Below are positions 1 to 6,029 of a stretch of 6,029 bases of DNA, piece by piece (the first letter of the stretch is position 1; each line of letters starts with the position of its first letter). This DNA is from Bacteroidales bacterium. Its GTDB lineage: Bacteria; Bacteroidota; Bacteroidia; Bacteroidales; P3. A program made the position numbers and the translations under genes. The stretch lies in assembly GCA_017632095.1 (NCBI GenBank), contig JAGBSA010000164.1:1-6029 (forward strand). The letters run 5' to 3'. Below the pieces are notes generated by a model, which ran no database searches, was not told the origin of the DNA, and was given only the letters and a program-made list of their open reading frames with translations.

Positions 1-1
1 A

Positions 2-220
2 AGAAATCAGATAGCTGCTTGCGAAAAAGAAATCGAAGAAACAGAAGAACGAATCAAACAAATGGACGACAAACTTGCGAATATGGATTTCTCATCTTCT
101 GATGTTGATATGAATAAGTTTTACATCGACTACGATAAAGAAAAAAACAAACTATCCGAGGCAATGGATAGGTGGGAAAATCTTCAAATGGAATTGGAAA
201 AAGCTGAAAATGAATGTTAA
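2..220 (+). CDS. ABC-F ATPase, C-terminal end only (5' truncated by window)
   Basis: An open frame enters from the left edge and ends at TAA 218-220, leaving 72 residues. The segment is highly charged and helical: a first helix rich in E and K (CEKEIEETEERIKQMDDKL), a short break (NMDFSSSDVDMNKFY), and a second helix ending in the pattern MDRWENLQMELEKAE. Two antiparallel helices with an 'RWEeLe'-like end are typical of the C-terminal coiled-coil domain of Uup-type ABC-F proteins. These soluble twin-ATPase proteins act on the ribosome rather than in membrane transport. No ATPase motif lies inside the window, so the family call rests on the tail alone. It could be another coiled-coil protein, but pattern and length fit ABC-F well. 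The stop lies within the start region of the MATE gene, a 7-nt overlap that suggests co-translation. The specific ABC-F subgroup (housekeeping or antibiotic resistance) cannot be told. Confidence 0.8.
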   Translation, partial: RNQIAACEKEIEETEERIKQMDDKLANMDFSSSDVDMNKFYIDYDKEKNKLSEAMDRWENLQMELEKAENEC

Positions 221-1539
221 AGTCACAGTATTATAAAGACAATCTCAAATTAGCATACCCTATAATACTATCCTCATTAGGTCAAAGTATAGTTCAATTT
301 TTCGACACTTTGATGGTGGGGCATTTAGGTAAAGAATCGCTTGCCGCAGTTGCTTTTTCAGCAGCAATAACCACGGTTGCATTGGTGTTTGGACAAGGAA
401 TAGGTATGTCATTAACACCTTTGGTCGGTCAGTCTTTTGCAAGAAAGGAAACAAAACGCATAAGTATGCTTTTACAAAACGCAATCAGCTTAAACTTCTT
501 CACGGGTTTATTTATTATTGCGGTGCTTATGATGTTTGTATCTTTGATGCCACACCTTGGACAGCCAACAGAGGTGATTGAAATTGCAACACCATATTTT
601 ATAGTGACGGCTTTGTCATTGTTTCCCGCACAAATATTTTTGGCATTTAGGCATTTTATGGAAGGAATCGGGAATACGAAAGCCACAATGGTAATCATAA
701 TATCGTCTAATGTTCTTAATATAATACTGAATTACATATTCATTTTTGGTAAATGTGGAATGCCTGCCATGGGGGCTTTTGGTGCCGGTGTTTCTACTTT
801 GATTTCGCGTCTGTTTATGCCGATAGCTTACGCAATATTCTTGCTTTGTCATAAACACTACAAGAAATACTTTAAGTTTTTTAGCAAAAAGAATTTTACA
901 TTTTACACTCATAAAATCATAATCAAATTAGGCTTGCCGATTGCCTTGCAATTAACTTTGGAATGTTTGAGTTTCTCAATGGTAACCATTATGATGGGGT
1001 GGTTATCCACCGTTGCCTTAGCTGCATATCAAATTGTGCTTACTTTTATTACCCTTACATTTCAAATAGCTTGCGGAATAGCATCTTCAACCACCATATT
1101 GGTTTCTCATGCCTTTGGAAGAAAACAGAGAAAAGAAGTTTCGGCTTATTCAATGAGTGGAGTGCATTTGAGCTTTATTTCAATGGGTATAGCTGCTTTA
1201 TGTTTTATATTCTTTGGAGGAAATATTGCTTCAATGTTTACAGCAGACACCGCAGTGATTGCTCAAAGTGCAGCTCTATTTGTAGTGGCTGGAGCATTTC
1301 AATTGATGGATGGTACGCAAGCAACTTTGTTAGGAGCATTGCGAGGCATAAATGATGTTGCTAAACCGATGAAATACTCTCTTATAAGCTACATTCTGAT
1401 AGCTCTTCCGATAGCTTACGCTTTGGGATTCTTGTTAGGCTTTGGTCCTTGTGGAATCCTTTGCGGTGAAGCCTTGGGATTGTCTGTTGCAGCCTTATTT
1501 TACTATACAAGATTGAGAAACACCATTGCCAAGATTTAG
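214..1539 (+). CDS. MATE family efflux transporter, NorM type
   Basis: This 441-residue inner-membrane protein has about twelve hydrophobic segments in two homologous halves (roughly residues 10-210 and 235-435), the normal MATE length and architecture. Family members export cationic drugs and other organic compounds in exchange for Na+ or H+. The first helix carries the conserved stretch FFDTLMVGHLG, followed by GMSLTPLVGQSFAR at about 64-77. Three acidic membrane residues match the ion-coupling positions known from Vibrio cholerae NorM (D36, E255, D371): D31 in helix 1, E250 in helix 7 (LTLECLSFSMV) and D366 in helix 10 (QLMDGTQATLLGALRG). This supports a working NorM-like antiporter; the substrate cannot be predicted. 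The ATG at 214 overlaps the upstream ABC-F stop by 7 nt, and the first hydrophobic helix starts about 12 residues later, as expected. There is no Shine-Dalgarno sequence, so translation probably depends on coupling to the upstream gene. Confidence 0.95.
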   Translation: MLKSQYYKDNLKLAYPIILSSLGQSIVQFFDTLMVGHLGKESLAAVAFSAAITTVALVFGQGIGMSLTPLVGQSFARKETKRISMLLQNAISLNFFTGLFIIAVLMMFVSLMPHLGQPTEVIEIATPYFIVTALSLFPAQIFLAFRHFMEGIGNTKATMVIIISSNVLNIILNYIFIFGKCGMPAMGAFGAGVSTLISRLFMPIAYAIFLLCHKHYKKYFKFFSKKNFTFYTHKIIIKLGLPIALQLTLECLSFSMVTIMMGWLSTVALAAYQIVLTFITLTFQIACGIASSTTILVSHAFGRKQRKEVSAYSMSGVHLSFISMGIAALCFIFFGGNIASMFTADTAVIAQSAALFVVAGAFQLMDGTQATLLGALRGINDVAKPMKYSLISYILIALPIAYALGFLLGFGPCGILCGEALGLSVAALFYYTRLRNTIAKI

Positions 1540-1571
1540 AGTTTTCAAAATATTGTAAATTATAGCTTTAC

Positions 1572-1634
1572 TGAAACGAAGTTTCAAGAAATTAAAACGA
1601 AGAGTTGATTTTCTAAAACGAAGAGTTAAGAAAT
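1572..1634 (+). repeat. Three tandem 21-bp repeats
   Basis: Three adjacent 21-bp units start at 1572, 1593 and 1614. Units 2 and 3 are identical over their first 14 bases (TAAAACGAAGAGTT), and units 1 and 3 share their last seven bases (AAGAAAT). Counting by eye, units 1 and 3 agree at 17 of 21 positions, units 2 and 3 at 15, and units 1 and 2 at 11. Unit 1 also contains a perfect palindrome, TGAAAC-GAA-GTTTCA (1572-1586). Purines are concentrated on the + strand. The function is unknown; the array lies immediately after the MATE gene and before the probable promoter of the YfhO unit. Confidence 0.8.
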
Positions 1635-1674
1635 TGATTCTTTGTTTTATTTTTTCAAAGTTTCGTTTTATTTT
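1614..1674 (+). terminator. Possible terminator hairpin after the MATE gene
   Basis: The start of the third repeat, TAAAACGAA (1614-1622), is perfectly complementary to TTCGTTTTA (1662-1670), a 9-bp outer stem. Nested inside is CTTTG/CAAAG (1640-1644 with 1656-1660), separated from the outer stem by one base on the 3' side and 17 bases on the 5' side. TTTT (1671-1674) follows, in a generally T-rich stretch. It lies between two apparent transcription units, where a terminator would be expected. The stem is AT-rich and bulged, so it is weaker than a standard intrinsic terminator and may only be a by-product of an inverted repeat copy. Confidence 0.35.
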
Positions 1675-1726
1675 ACTCAAATTATTCTTAGGCTCATTGA
1701 AATAGTATCTTTACGGATTAAATTCG

Positions 1727-1734
1727 TATCTTTG
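1727..1734 (+). promoter_or_regulatory. Bacteroidota-type promoter -7 box for the YfhO-ZIP-GT2 unit
   Basis: TATCTTTG matches the Bacteroidota -7 consensus TAnnTTTG exactly and lies 25 nt before the YfhO ATG at 1760. Transcription would start near 1739-1742 and give a short leader of about 20 nt. No good -33 TTTG element is present at the usual distance; the nearest TTG (1697-1699) is 27 bases upstream of the box, which is too far. A near-copy, TATCTTTA, lies 21 bp upstream (1706-1713). The assignment rests on the exact -7 match and on position. Confidence 0.6.
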
Positions 1735-1759
1735 CAACGTTTTATCAAAAATAGAAGAA

Positions 1760-4363
1760 ATGAAATTCGAATACAAGAAAATTTTACCTCACATTGCCGC
1801 AATAGTTTTGTTTTTGGTTGTGAGTTTTGCTTATTTCACTCCTGTATTGGAAGGAATGAAGGTGTATCAAAGTGATATGAGTCAATTCGAAGGAGGAAAT
1901 AAGGATTTGGCTGACTATGAGGCAGCAACAGGTGAAAGAGCCGGTTGGACAGATGGAATGTTCTCGGGAATGCCTTCTTATCAGCTGACAATGCCTGAGC
2001 AATTCAATATCTTCAAAACCTTGATGCCGTTTGTTACATTGGGCGATCATTCTTTCTCTGTGGGAATTGTGTTCTTGATGATGCTCGGTTTCTATGTCTT
2101 TATGGTGTCTATGGGAGCTAAACCTTTGTTGTCGTTGATTGCAGCTTTGGCTTACTCTCTTGGTTCTTACAATATTATCATCATAGCAGTAGGACATATC
2201 ACTAAGGCTTGGGCAATGGCTATGATAGCTCCTATTTTGGGTGGTATGATTCTTGTATTTAGAAAAAAATGGCTTGCAGGTGCTGCAATATTTGCAATAT
2301 CGCTTGGGCTACAAATAAACTTCAATCACATACAAATAACATATTATACAATGTTATCTGCAATCATCTTGGGGATATGTTATTTGGTTTATGCGATAAA
2401 GGAAAAACAAATACTTGATTTTGGAAAGTCAGCGGCAATACTTGTAGTGTGTGCTTTGATTGCTCTAATGCCGAACTCATCTCACCTGAAACTTAACTCA
2501 GAATATGTAAAACATACTATGAGAGGAGGAAGTGAATTAACCATTAAACCAAATGAAAATGCTCAATCGCAAAATAATGACAAAGGACTTTCTATCGACT
2601 ATGCTTATGCTTGGAGTTATGGCTTGGGAGAAAGTTTTACTGTTCTTATTCCTGACTTTAAGGGTGGTGGAAGTTCTGATCACAGATTTGAAAAGTTGGC
2701 AGAGCGTCGTATAAACGAAATCCAAACTACTCAACCTGCACAAGCGAACAACCCTCAGATAAATAGAGTTGTTAATCAGTACGCTGCATCAACTTATTGG
2801 GGAGAACAGCCGTTTACTGCAGGAACTGTGTATTTTGGAGCCATAGTTTGTTTCTTGGCTTTATTAGGTTTCATCCTTTTAGAGGGTAAGATGCGTTGGT
2901 GGCTTTTGGGTGCAACGGTTTTATCTTTTGTTTTGTCTTGGGGAAGCAACGCAATGTGGATAAATGAATTTCTTTTCAATAATTTGCCTTTATATAATAA
3001 GTTCAGAACTCCTTCAATGGCTTTGGTAATAGCAAATGTAACCATGGTGATGGCTGCTTTCCTTGGTTTGAAAGAGCTTTTGTACGGAGATAAAGGATCT
3101 AATAAGAAGCGTAAAGCTTTGTTTATCTCTGCAGGAATCACAGCTGGATTTTGCTTGTTGTGTGCTATAATGCCGGGAATTTTCTCTGACTTTACTTCTT
3201 CCAAAGATGCAGTATTTCAAACAATGCTTGGTGATAGCTTTATTCAAGCCTTGGAAGATGATAGAAAAGCAGCATTTACAGCAGACGCCTTTCGCTCGTT
3301 TATTTTCATTGCTATAGCTTTCGTATCTTTGTTATTGTTTGTATTAGGTAAAGTAAAGAAGGAACTAATCGTTGTTGCGATTGTCGGAATCGCTTGTACA
3401 GTGGATTTATGGGGCGTTGATAAAAGATATTTGGACGATACAGATTTCAGAAAGAAGTATGAAATGACTCCACAAGCAACAACGGCCATAGAACAAATAA
3501 GACAAGAGGTAGAGACTCAAAAAATTGATCACTTCCGTGTTTATAATATGTCGTTGAGTACCTTTAACGATGCTTCAACTTCTTATTTCTTTCCATCTAT
3601 CGGAGGTTATCATGGAGCTAAGTTGCAACGTTATCAAGAAATAATAGACTTTTATTTCAATAATACCAATTATCAACAAAGTGATTTGGCTGATACCGCC
3701 TTGCTTGCGAAGAATCAATTAAGACAATTCTTCTATCAATATCGTGAACAAGTGCCTTGTCCTAACCTTGGGGTGATAAATATGTTGGATACTAAGTTTT
3801 TTATTCTTCCTTTGGGAGAAGAAGGTGGTGTTCCTTTGTATAATACTGAGGCTTGTGGGGCTGCGTGGTTTGTTCCTTCGATAACATGGGCTGAAAATGC
3901 AGATAAGGAAATTATGTCTTTGAATAATTTTGACCCTCGCAAGACTGTAGTGCTTAATACTAAGTATAAAGATGTTGTAAAGGGTGTTAGTGAGTTTGAT
4001 TCTTCGGCTAAGATTACTTTAGAAAAACAAGAGTTGAATAATCCGGACTATAAGAAATATAATTACACAAGTAAATCCGACCAAATAGCTGTTTTCTCTG
4101 AGATATTCTACGATAAGGATTGGAAAGCTTACGTTGATGGAAAGGAATGTCCGATAATGCAAGCCAATTATGTGCTTCGTGCTCTTAACTTACCAAAAGG
4201 AACACATACGGTTGAGTTTAAGTTTGTGCCACATAGCCTTAAAACTTTCTCGATTATCAATTTGGTTGGTTCTATCTTGATTGGAATTTTGGCAATTTTT
4301 GCAATATCTTATCCTATTTTGAAACCGATTTTATTAAATAGAAAAAAAGATACAACTAACTAA
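1760..4363 (+). CDS. YfhO family membrane protein (probable GT-C fold)
   Basis: This is an 867-residue integral membrane protein. A first helix (about 10-28) is followed by an extracytoplasmic loop with YQSDMSQFEG (36-45, D39), where GT-C enzymes often carry a catalytic acidic residue. Hydrophobic segments follow at about 97-237, then a soluble loop at about 240-350, more helices at 354-438 and 453-548, a large soluble domain at 550-828, and a last helix at 829-851 with a basic tail. Family-like motifs are NKFRTPSMAL (413-422), GYHGAKLQRYQ (616-626) and the C-terminal signature EIFYDKDWKAYVDG (781-794). YfhO relatives in Firmicutes take part in lipoteichoic acid glycosylation; a lipid-linked sugar substrate here is inference. 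The role of the Bacteroidota form is not established. The ATG at 1760 directly precedes a normal MKFEYKKI membrane-anchor start, and the A-rich leader lacks a Shine-Dalgarno sequence. ZIP follows after 15 nt, suggesting an operon. Confidence 0.9.
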   Translation: MKFEYKKILPHIAAIVLFLVVSFAYFTPVLEGMKVYQSDMSQFEGGNKDLADYEAATGERAGWTDGMFSGMPSYQLTMPEQFNIFKTLMPFVTLGDHSFSVGIVFLMMLGFYVFMVSMGAKPLLSLIAALAYSLGSYNIIIIAVGHITKAWAMAMIAPILGGMILVFRKKWLAGAAIFAISLGLQINFNHIQITYYTMLSAIILGICYLVYAIKEKQILDFGKSAAILVVCALIALMPNSSHLKLNSEYVKHTMRGGSELTIKPNENAQSQNNDKGLSIDYAYAWSYGLGESFTVLIPDFKGGGSSDHRFEKLAERRINEIQTTQPAQANNPQINRVVNQYAASTYWGEQPFTAGTVYFGAIVCFLALLGFILLEGKMRWWLLGATVLSFVLSWGSNAMWINEFLFNNLPLYNKFRTPSMALVIANVTMVMAAFLGLKELLYGDKGSNKKRKALFISAGITAGFCLLCAIMPGIFSDFTSSKDAVFQTMLGDSFIQALEDDRKAAFTADAFRSFIFIAIAFVSLLLFVLGKVKKELIVVAIVGIACTVDLWGVDKRYLDDTDFRKKYEMTPQATTAIEQIRQEVETQKIDHFRVYNMSLSTFNDASTSYFFPSIGGYHGAKLQRYQEIIDFYFNNTNYQQSDLADTALLAKNQLRQFFYQYREQVPCPNLGVINMLDTKFFILPLGEEGGVPLYNTEACGAAWFVPSITWAENADKEIMSLNNFDPRKTVVLNTKYKDVVKGVSEFDSSAKITLEKQELNNPDYKKYNYTSKSDQIAVFSEIFYDKDWKAYVDGKECPIMQANYVLRALNLPKGTHTVEFKFVPHSLKTFSIINLVGSILIGILAIFAISYPILKPILLNRKKDTTN

Positions 4364-4378
4364 AGAATAGGCAAATCT

Positions 4379-5149
4379 ATGTATGTAATAGGTTATGTGA
4401 TTTTGTTTTTGACCTCTTTGTTGAGCGGTTTAAGTATATTCGTTTTTGAAAAAAAACAGAAGACTCTTAAATTCATCTCTATATTTGGAGGAGCTTTTTT
4501 GATGGCAGTGTGCTTTATTCATTTGTTACCTGAAGCCTTTGCTTTGTCTGGGGAACATGTTTGCTCACACTCTCATTCCCATTCACATGAACATGCACAT
4601 AGCCATGGCTTTTCTTTTCCTATTGGAGCTTTTGTTCTTTTAGGTTTTTTATTACAACTATTGCTTGAACTGTTATCAAAAGGAGCAGAGCATGGACACT
4701 TGCATCATGATGAGCATTCTTCGCATAAAAGTAGTTATTTCTCATCTCTGATGATTCTTTTGGGAGTTTCCATTCATGCTTTTTTGGAAGGATTCGCCTT
4801 GGTGACAAATGGGAAGATGAATTACTCATTATTGACGGGTATTATTTTGCATAATATACCTATCTCTATGGTTGTAATGTCAAGTTTCTTGAATGCGGGG
4901 TGTTCAAAACTTGTTTCATTAAGTCATCTTGCTGTTTTTGCTATAATGGGAGTTGCAGGTTCTGTGTTCGGAGTGTATTTTGACTTTGTAAATCATTATA
5001 GTGCAGAGATTATTTGCTTTGTGGTAGGAATATTGCTTCATGTTTCCATTTCGACTCTTTTTGATGATGGCGAAAGTCATAAATATAATTTTGCGAGATT
5101 TATAACCGTGTTGTCTGCTTTTGCGATAGCGTGTCTGTTGCCTCATTAA
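4379..5149 (+). CDS. ZIP family divalent metal transporter with His-rich loop
   Basis: This 256-residue inner-membrane protein has the ZIP layout: about eight helices, HLLPEAF at the end of helix 2 (48-54), and a histidine-rich loop. ZIP proteins typically bring zinc, iron or manganese into the cytoplasm. The loop has two clusters: alternating His at 60-76 (HSHSHSHEHAHSH core) and H105-H116 (HGHLHHDEHSSH). The metal-site helices read HAFLEG (H133, E137) and HNIPIS (H158, N159). Compared with Bordetella ZIP (H177, N178, E181; Q207, D208, E211), the M1 histidine and one glutamate remain, but N178 is Ala, D208 is Asn and E211 is Ile. One bound metal may therefore replace the usual two. The start at 4379 is 15 nt after the YfhO stop, and a hydrophobic helix begins at once. 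No metal-responsive operator was seen. The metal specificity is uncertain, and regulation or export cannot be excluded. Confidence 0.88.
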   Translation: MYVIGYVILFLTSLLSGLSIFVFEKKQKTLKFISIFGGAFLMAVCFIHLLPEAFALSGEHVCSHSHSHSHEHAHSHGFSFPIGAFVLLGFLLQLLLELLSKGAEHGHLHHDEHSSHKSSYFSSLMILLGVSIHAFLEGFALVTNGKMNYSLLTGIILHNIPISMVVMSSFLNAGCSKLVSLSHLAVFAIMGVAGSVFGVYFDFVNHYSAEIICFVVGILLHVSISTLFDDGESHKYNFARFITVLSAFAIACLLPH

Positions 5150-5167
5150 AAAATAATTATTTAGCCA

Positions 5168-6029
5168 ATGAAACTATCTATTGTCATAGTTAATTATAAC
5201 GTAAAGTATTTTTTGGAGCATTGTCTTTATTCTGTGAGAAATGCAATCAAAGGGATAGAAACAGAGGTTTTTATTGTAGATAATAATTCTGTTGATGGGT
5301 CGCAGCAAATGTTGAAATCCAAATTTCCTGATTTTACATTGATTGAGAATAATGAGAATGTAGGATTCGCAAAAGCCAATAACCAAGCTATACGCATTGC
5401 AAAAGGAGAGTATATCTTGCTTTTGAATCCCGATACCGTTGTTGAGGAGGATACGTTTTCAAAATGTATTGCCTTTATGGACGAACATAAGGATTGCGGA
5501 GGCTTAGGTATTAAGATGATTGACGGACATGGGAAAATCTTAAAGGAAAGTAAGAGAGGTTTTCCAACACCTTGGGCAAGTTTTTGCAAGATGAGTGGTC
5601 TTACATCTTTGTTTCCTCATTCTAAACGCTATGCTCAGTATTACATGGGGCATCTTTCGTATGAGGAAACCAACCAAGTGGATATTCTTGCGGGTGCTTA
5701 TATGATGATGAGGAAGGAATGTTTGGATAAAGTAGGCATATTGGACGAGGATTACTTTATGTACGGTGAGGATATAGACCTTTCTTACAGGATAACTTTG
5801 GGAGGATATAAGAATTACTACTTACATGATGCTCAAATCATACATTATAAGGGAGAAAGCACGAAGAAAGCAAGCCTAAACTATGTTTACACCTTCTATA
5901 ATGCAATGGCAATATTTGCAGGTAAACATTTAGACGGCAAACAAACCAAATTATATTCTCTAATCATAAAGTTAGCAATATGGTTACGAGCTTCGCTTGG
6001 ATTTTGTTCAAGAATCTTTTCACGTCTTC
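5168..6029 (+). CDS. Family 2 glycosyltransferase, rhamnosyltransferase-like (3' truncated by window)
   Basis: The ATG at 5168, 18 nt after the ZIP stop, opens a frame that runs off the right edge after 287 codons with no stop. It starts directly with the GT-A fold: MKLSIVIVNYN (first strand), IVDNNSVDGS (36-45, nucleotide binding), NENVGFAKANNQAI (62-75), LLLNPDT (84-90, the DxD-equivalent metal/nucleotide site), DILAGAYMMMRK (172-183) and YGEDIDLSYR (199-208, with the probable catalytic acid at E201 or D202), then IIHYKGES (224-231). This series is typical of WbbL-like rhamnosyltransferases and related GT2 enzymes that transfer a sugar from a nucleotide donor in the cytoplasm. A hydrophobic stretch near 263-280 may associate with the membrane. 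The donor and acceptor are not determined. Sharing an operon with YfhO fits a surface-polysaccharide or lipid-linked glycan role. There is no Shine-Dalgarno sequence, as for its neighbours. Confidence 0.92.
   Translation, partial: MKLSIVIVNYNVKYFLEHCLYSVRNAIKGIETEVFIVDNNSVDGSQQMLKSKFPDFTLIENNENVGFAKANNQAIRIAKGEYILLLNPDTVVEEDTFSKCIAFMDEHKDCGGLGIKMIDGHGKILKESKRGFPTPWASFCKMSGLTSLFPHSKRYAQYYMGHLSYEETNQVDILAGAYMMMRKECLDKVGILDEDYFMYGEDIDLSYRITLGGYKNYYLHDAQIIHYKGESTKKASLNYVYTFYNAMAIFAGKHLDGKQTKLYSLIIKLAIWLRASLGFCSRIFSRL

Larger units (their letters stand above)
1540..1759. other. Intergenic region separating two transcription units
   Basis: This 220-nt AT-rich stretch lies between the MATE stop and the YfhO start. 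It is the only gap longer than 20 nt in the window, so transcription control for the downstream genes is probably located here. In order it holds a short palindrome within the first of three 21-bp repeats, an inverted partial repeat copy followed by T-rich sequence, and two -7-like boxes ahead of the YfhO start. No tRNA, riboswitch or credible small gene was seen. Confidence 0.85.

Noticed and set aside
963..1355. A 130-codon + strand open frame inside the MATE gene.
   Set aside because: It is in another frame of a gene whose own frame is clearly conserved, and its product is Cys/Tyr/Ser-rich without any family pattern.
1572..1586. The palindrome TGAAAC-GAA-GTTTCA considered as an intrinsic terminator just after the MATE gene.
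   Set aside because: The 6-bp stem is AT-rich and is followed by AAGAAAT rather than a T-run. It is better explained as part of the first repeat unit.
1572..1634. The repeat array considered as a CRISPR array.
   Set aside because: The units are directly adjacent with no unique spacers of normal length, and no cas genes are present.
1495..1680. Minus-strand open frame of 61 codons whose product shows heptad-like repetition (NFLTLRF, RKSTLRF, NFLKLRF).
   Set aside because: The repetition follows automatically from the 21-bp DNA repeat, which is a multiple of three. The frame runs into the MATE 3' end, has no recognisable domain, and lies in sequence that looks non-coding and regulatory.
1642..1875. 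A 77-codon + strand open frame crossing the promoter region and the YfhO start.
   Set aside because: It spans the T-rich hairpin region and the -7 box, then overlaps YfhO out of frame. Its composition is low-complexity, rich in Phe and Ile, so it is a chance reading.
5227..5589. A 120-codon minus-strand open frame opposite the glycosyltransferase.
   Set aside because: It is antisense to the GT2 catalytic motifs, which show that the + strand frame is the real gene; no domain is recognisable in the antisense product.

Overview
This AT-rich window has five protein-coding genes, all on the + strand. Nothing in it clearly points to a mobile element, phage, CRISPR array, RNA gene or unknown defence system. 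Several signs suggest a member of the Bacteroidota, probably Bacteroidales: the start codons have A/T-rich leaders without Shine-Dalgarno sequences; a -7 box of the form TAnnTTTG lies just before the second transcription unit; and the YfhO protein is of the long (867 aa) type common in that phylum. The placement rests on these features and not on a database match.

Layout. Positions 2-220 hold the last 72 codons of an ABC-F ATPase gene (Uup-like C-terminal coiled coil). Its stop overlaps by 7 nt the start of a complete NorM-type MATE multidrug/cation antiporter (214-1539). Positions 1540-1759 are non-coding. They hold three 21-bp tandem repeats, an inverted partial copy that could form a terminator-like hairpin, and the probable promoter of the next unit. 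That unit consists of a YfhO-family polytopic membrane protein (1760-4363), a ZIP-family metal transporter with a histidine-rich loop (4379-5149) and the 5' part of a family 2 glycosyltransferase (5168 to the window end). The gaps between these three genes are only 15 and 18 nt, so they are probably one operon.

How the genes may work together. The first unit pairs a translation-associated ABC-F factor with a drug exporter; the overlap suggests translational coupling. The second puts a probable GT-C-fold membrane protein (YfhO) in the same operon as a cytoplasmic GT2 glycosyltransferase resembling rhamnosyltransferases, which is compatible with a role in cell-surface glycan assembly. The ZIP gene between them has no obvious part in that pathway. 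Its metal site is altered, because two or three residues of the second metal position are replaced. The items most worth a second look are the 21-bp repeat array and the unusual ZIP metal site. The rest of the window is ordinary core-type sequence.
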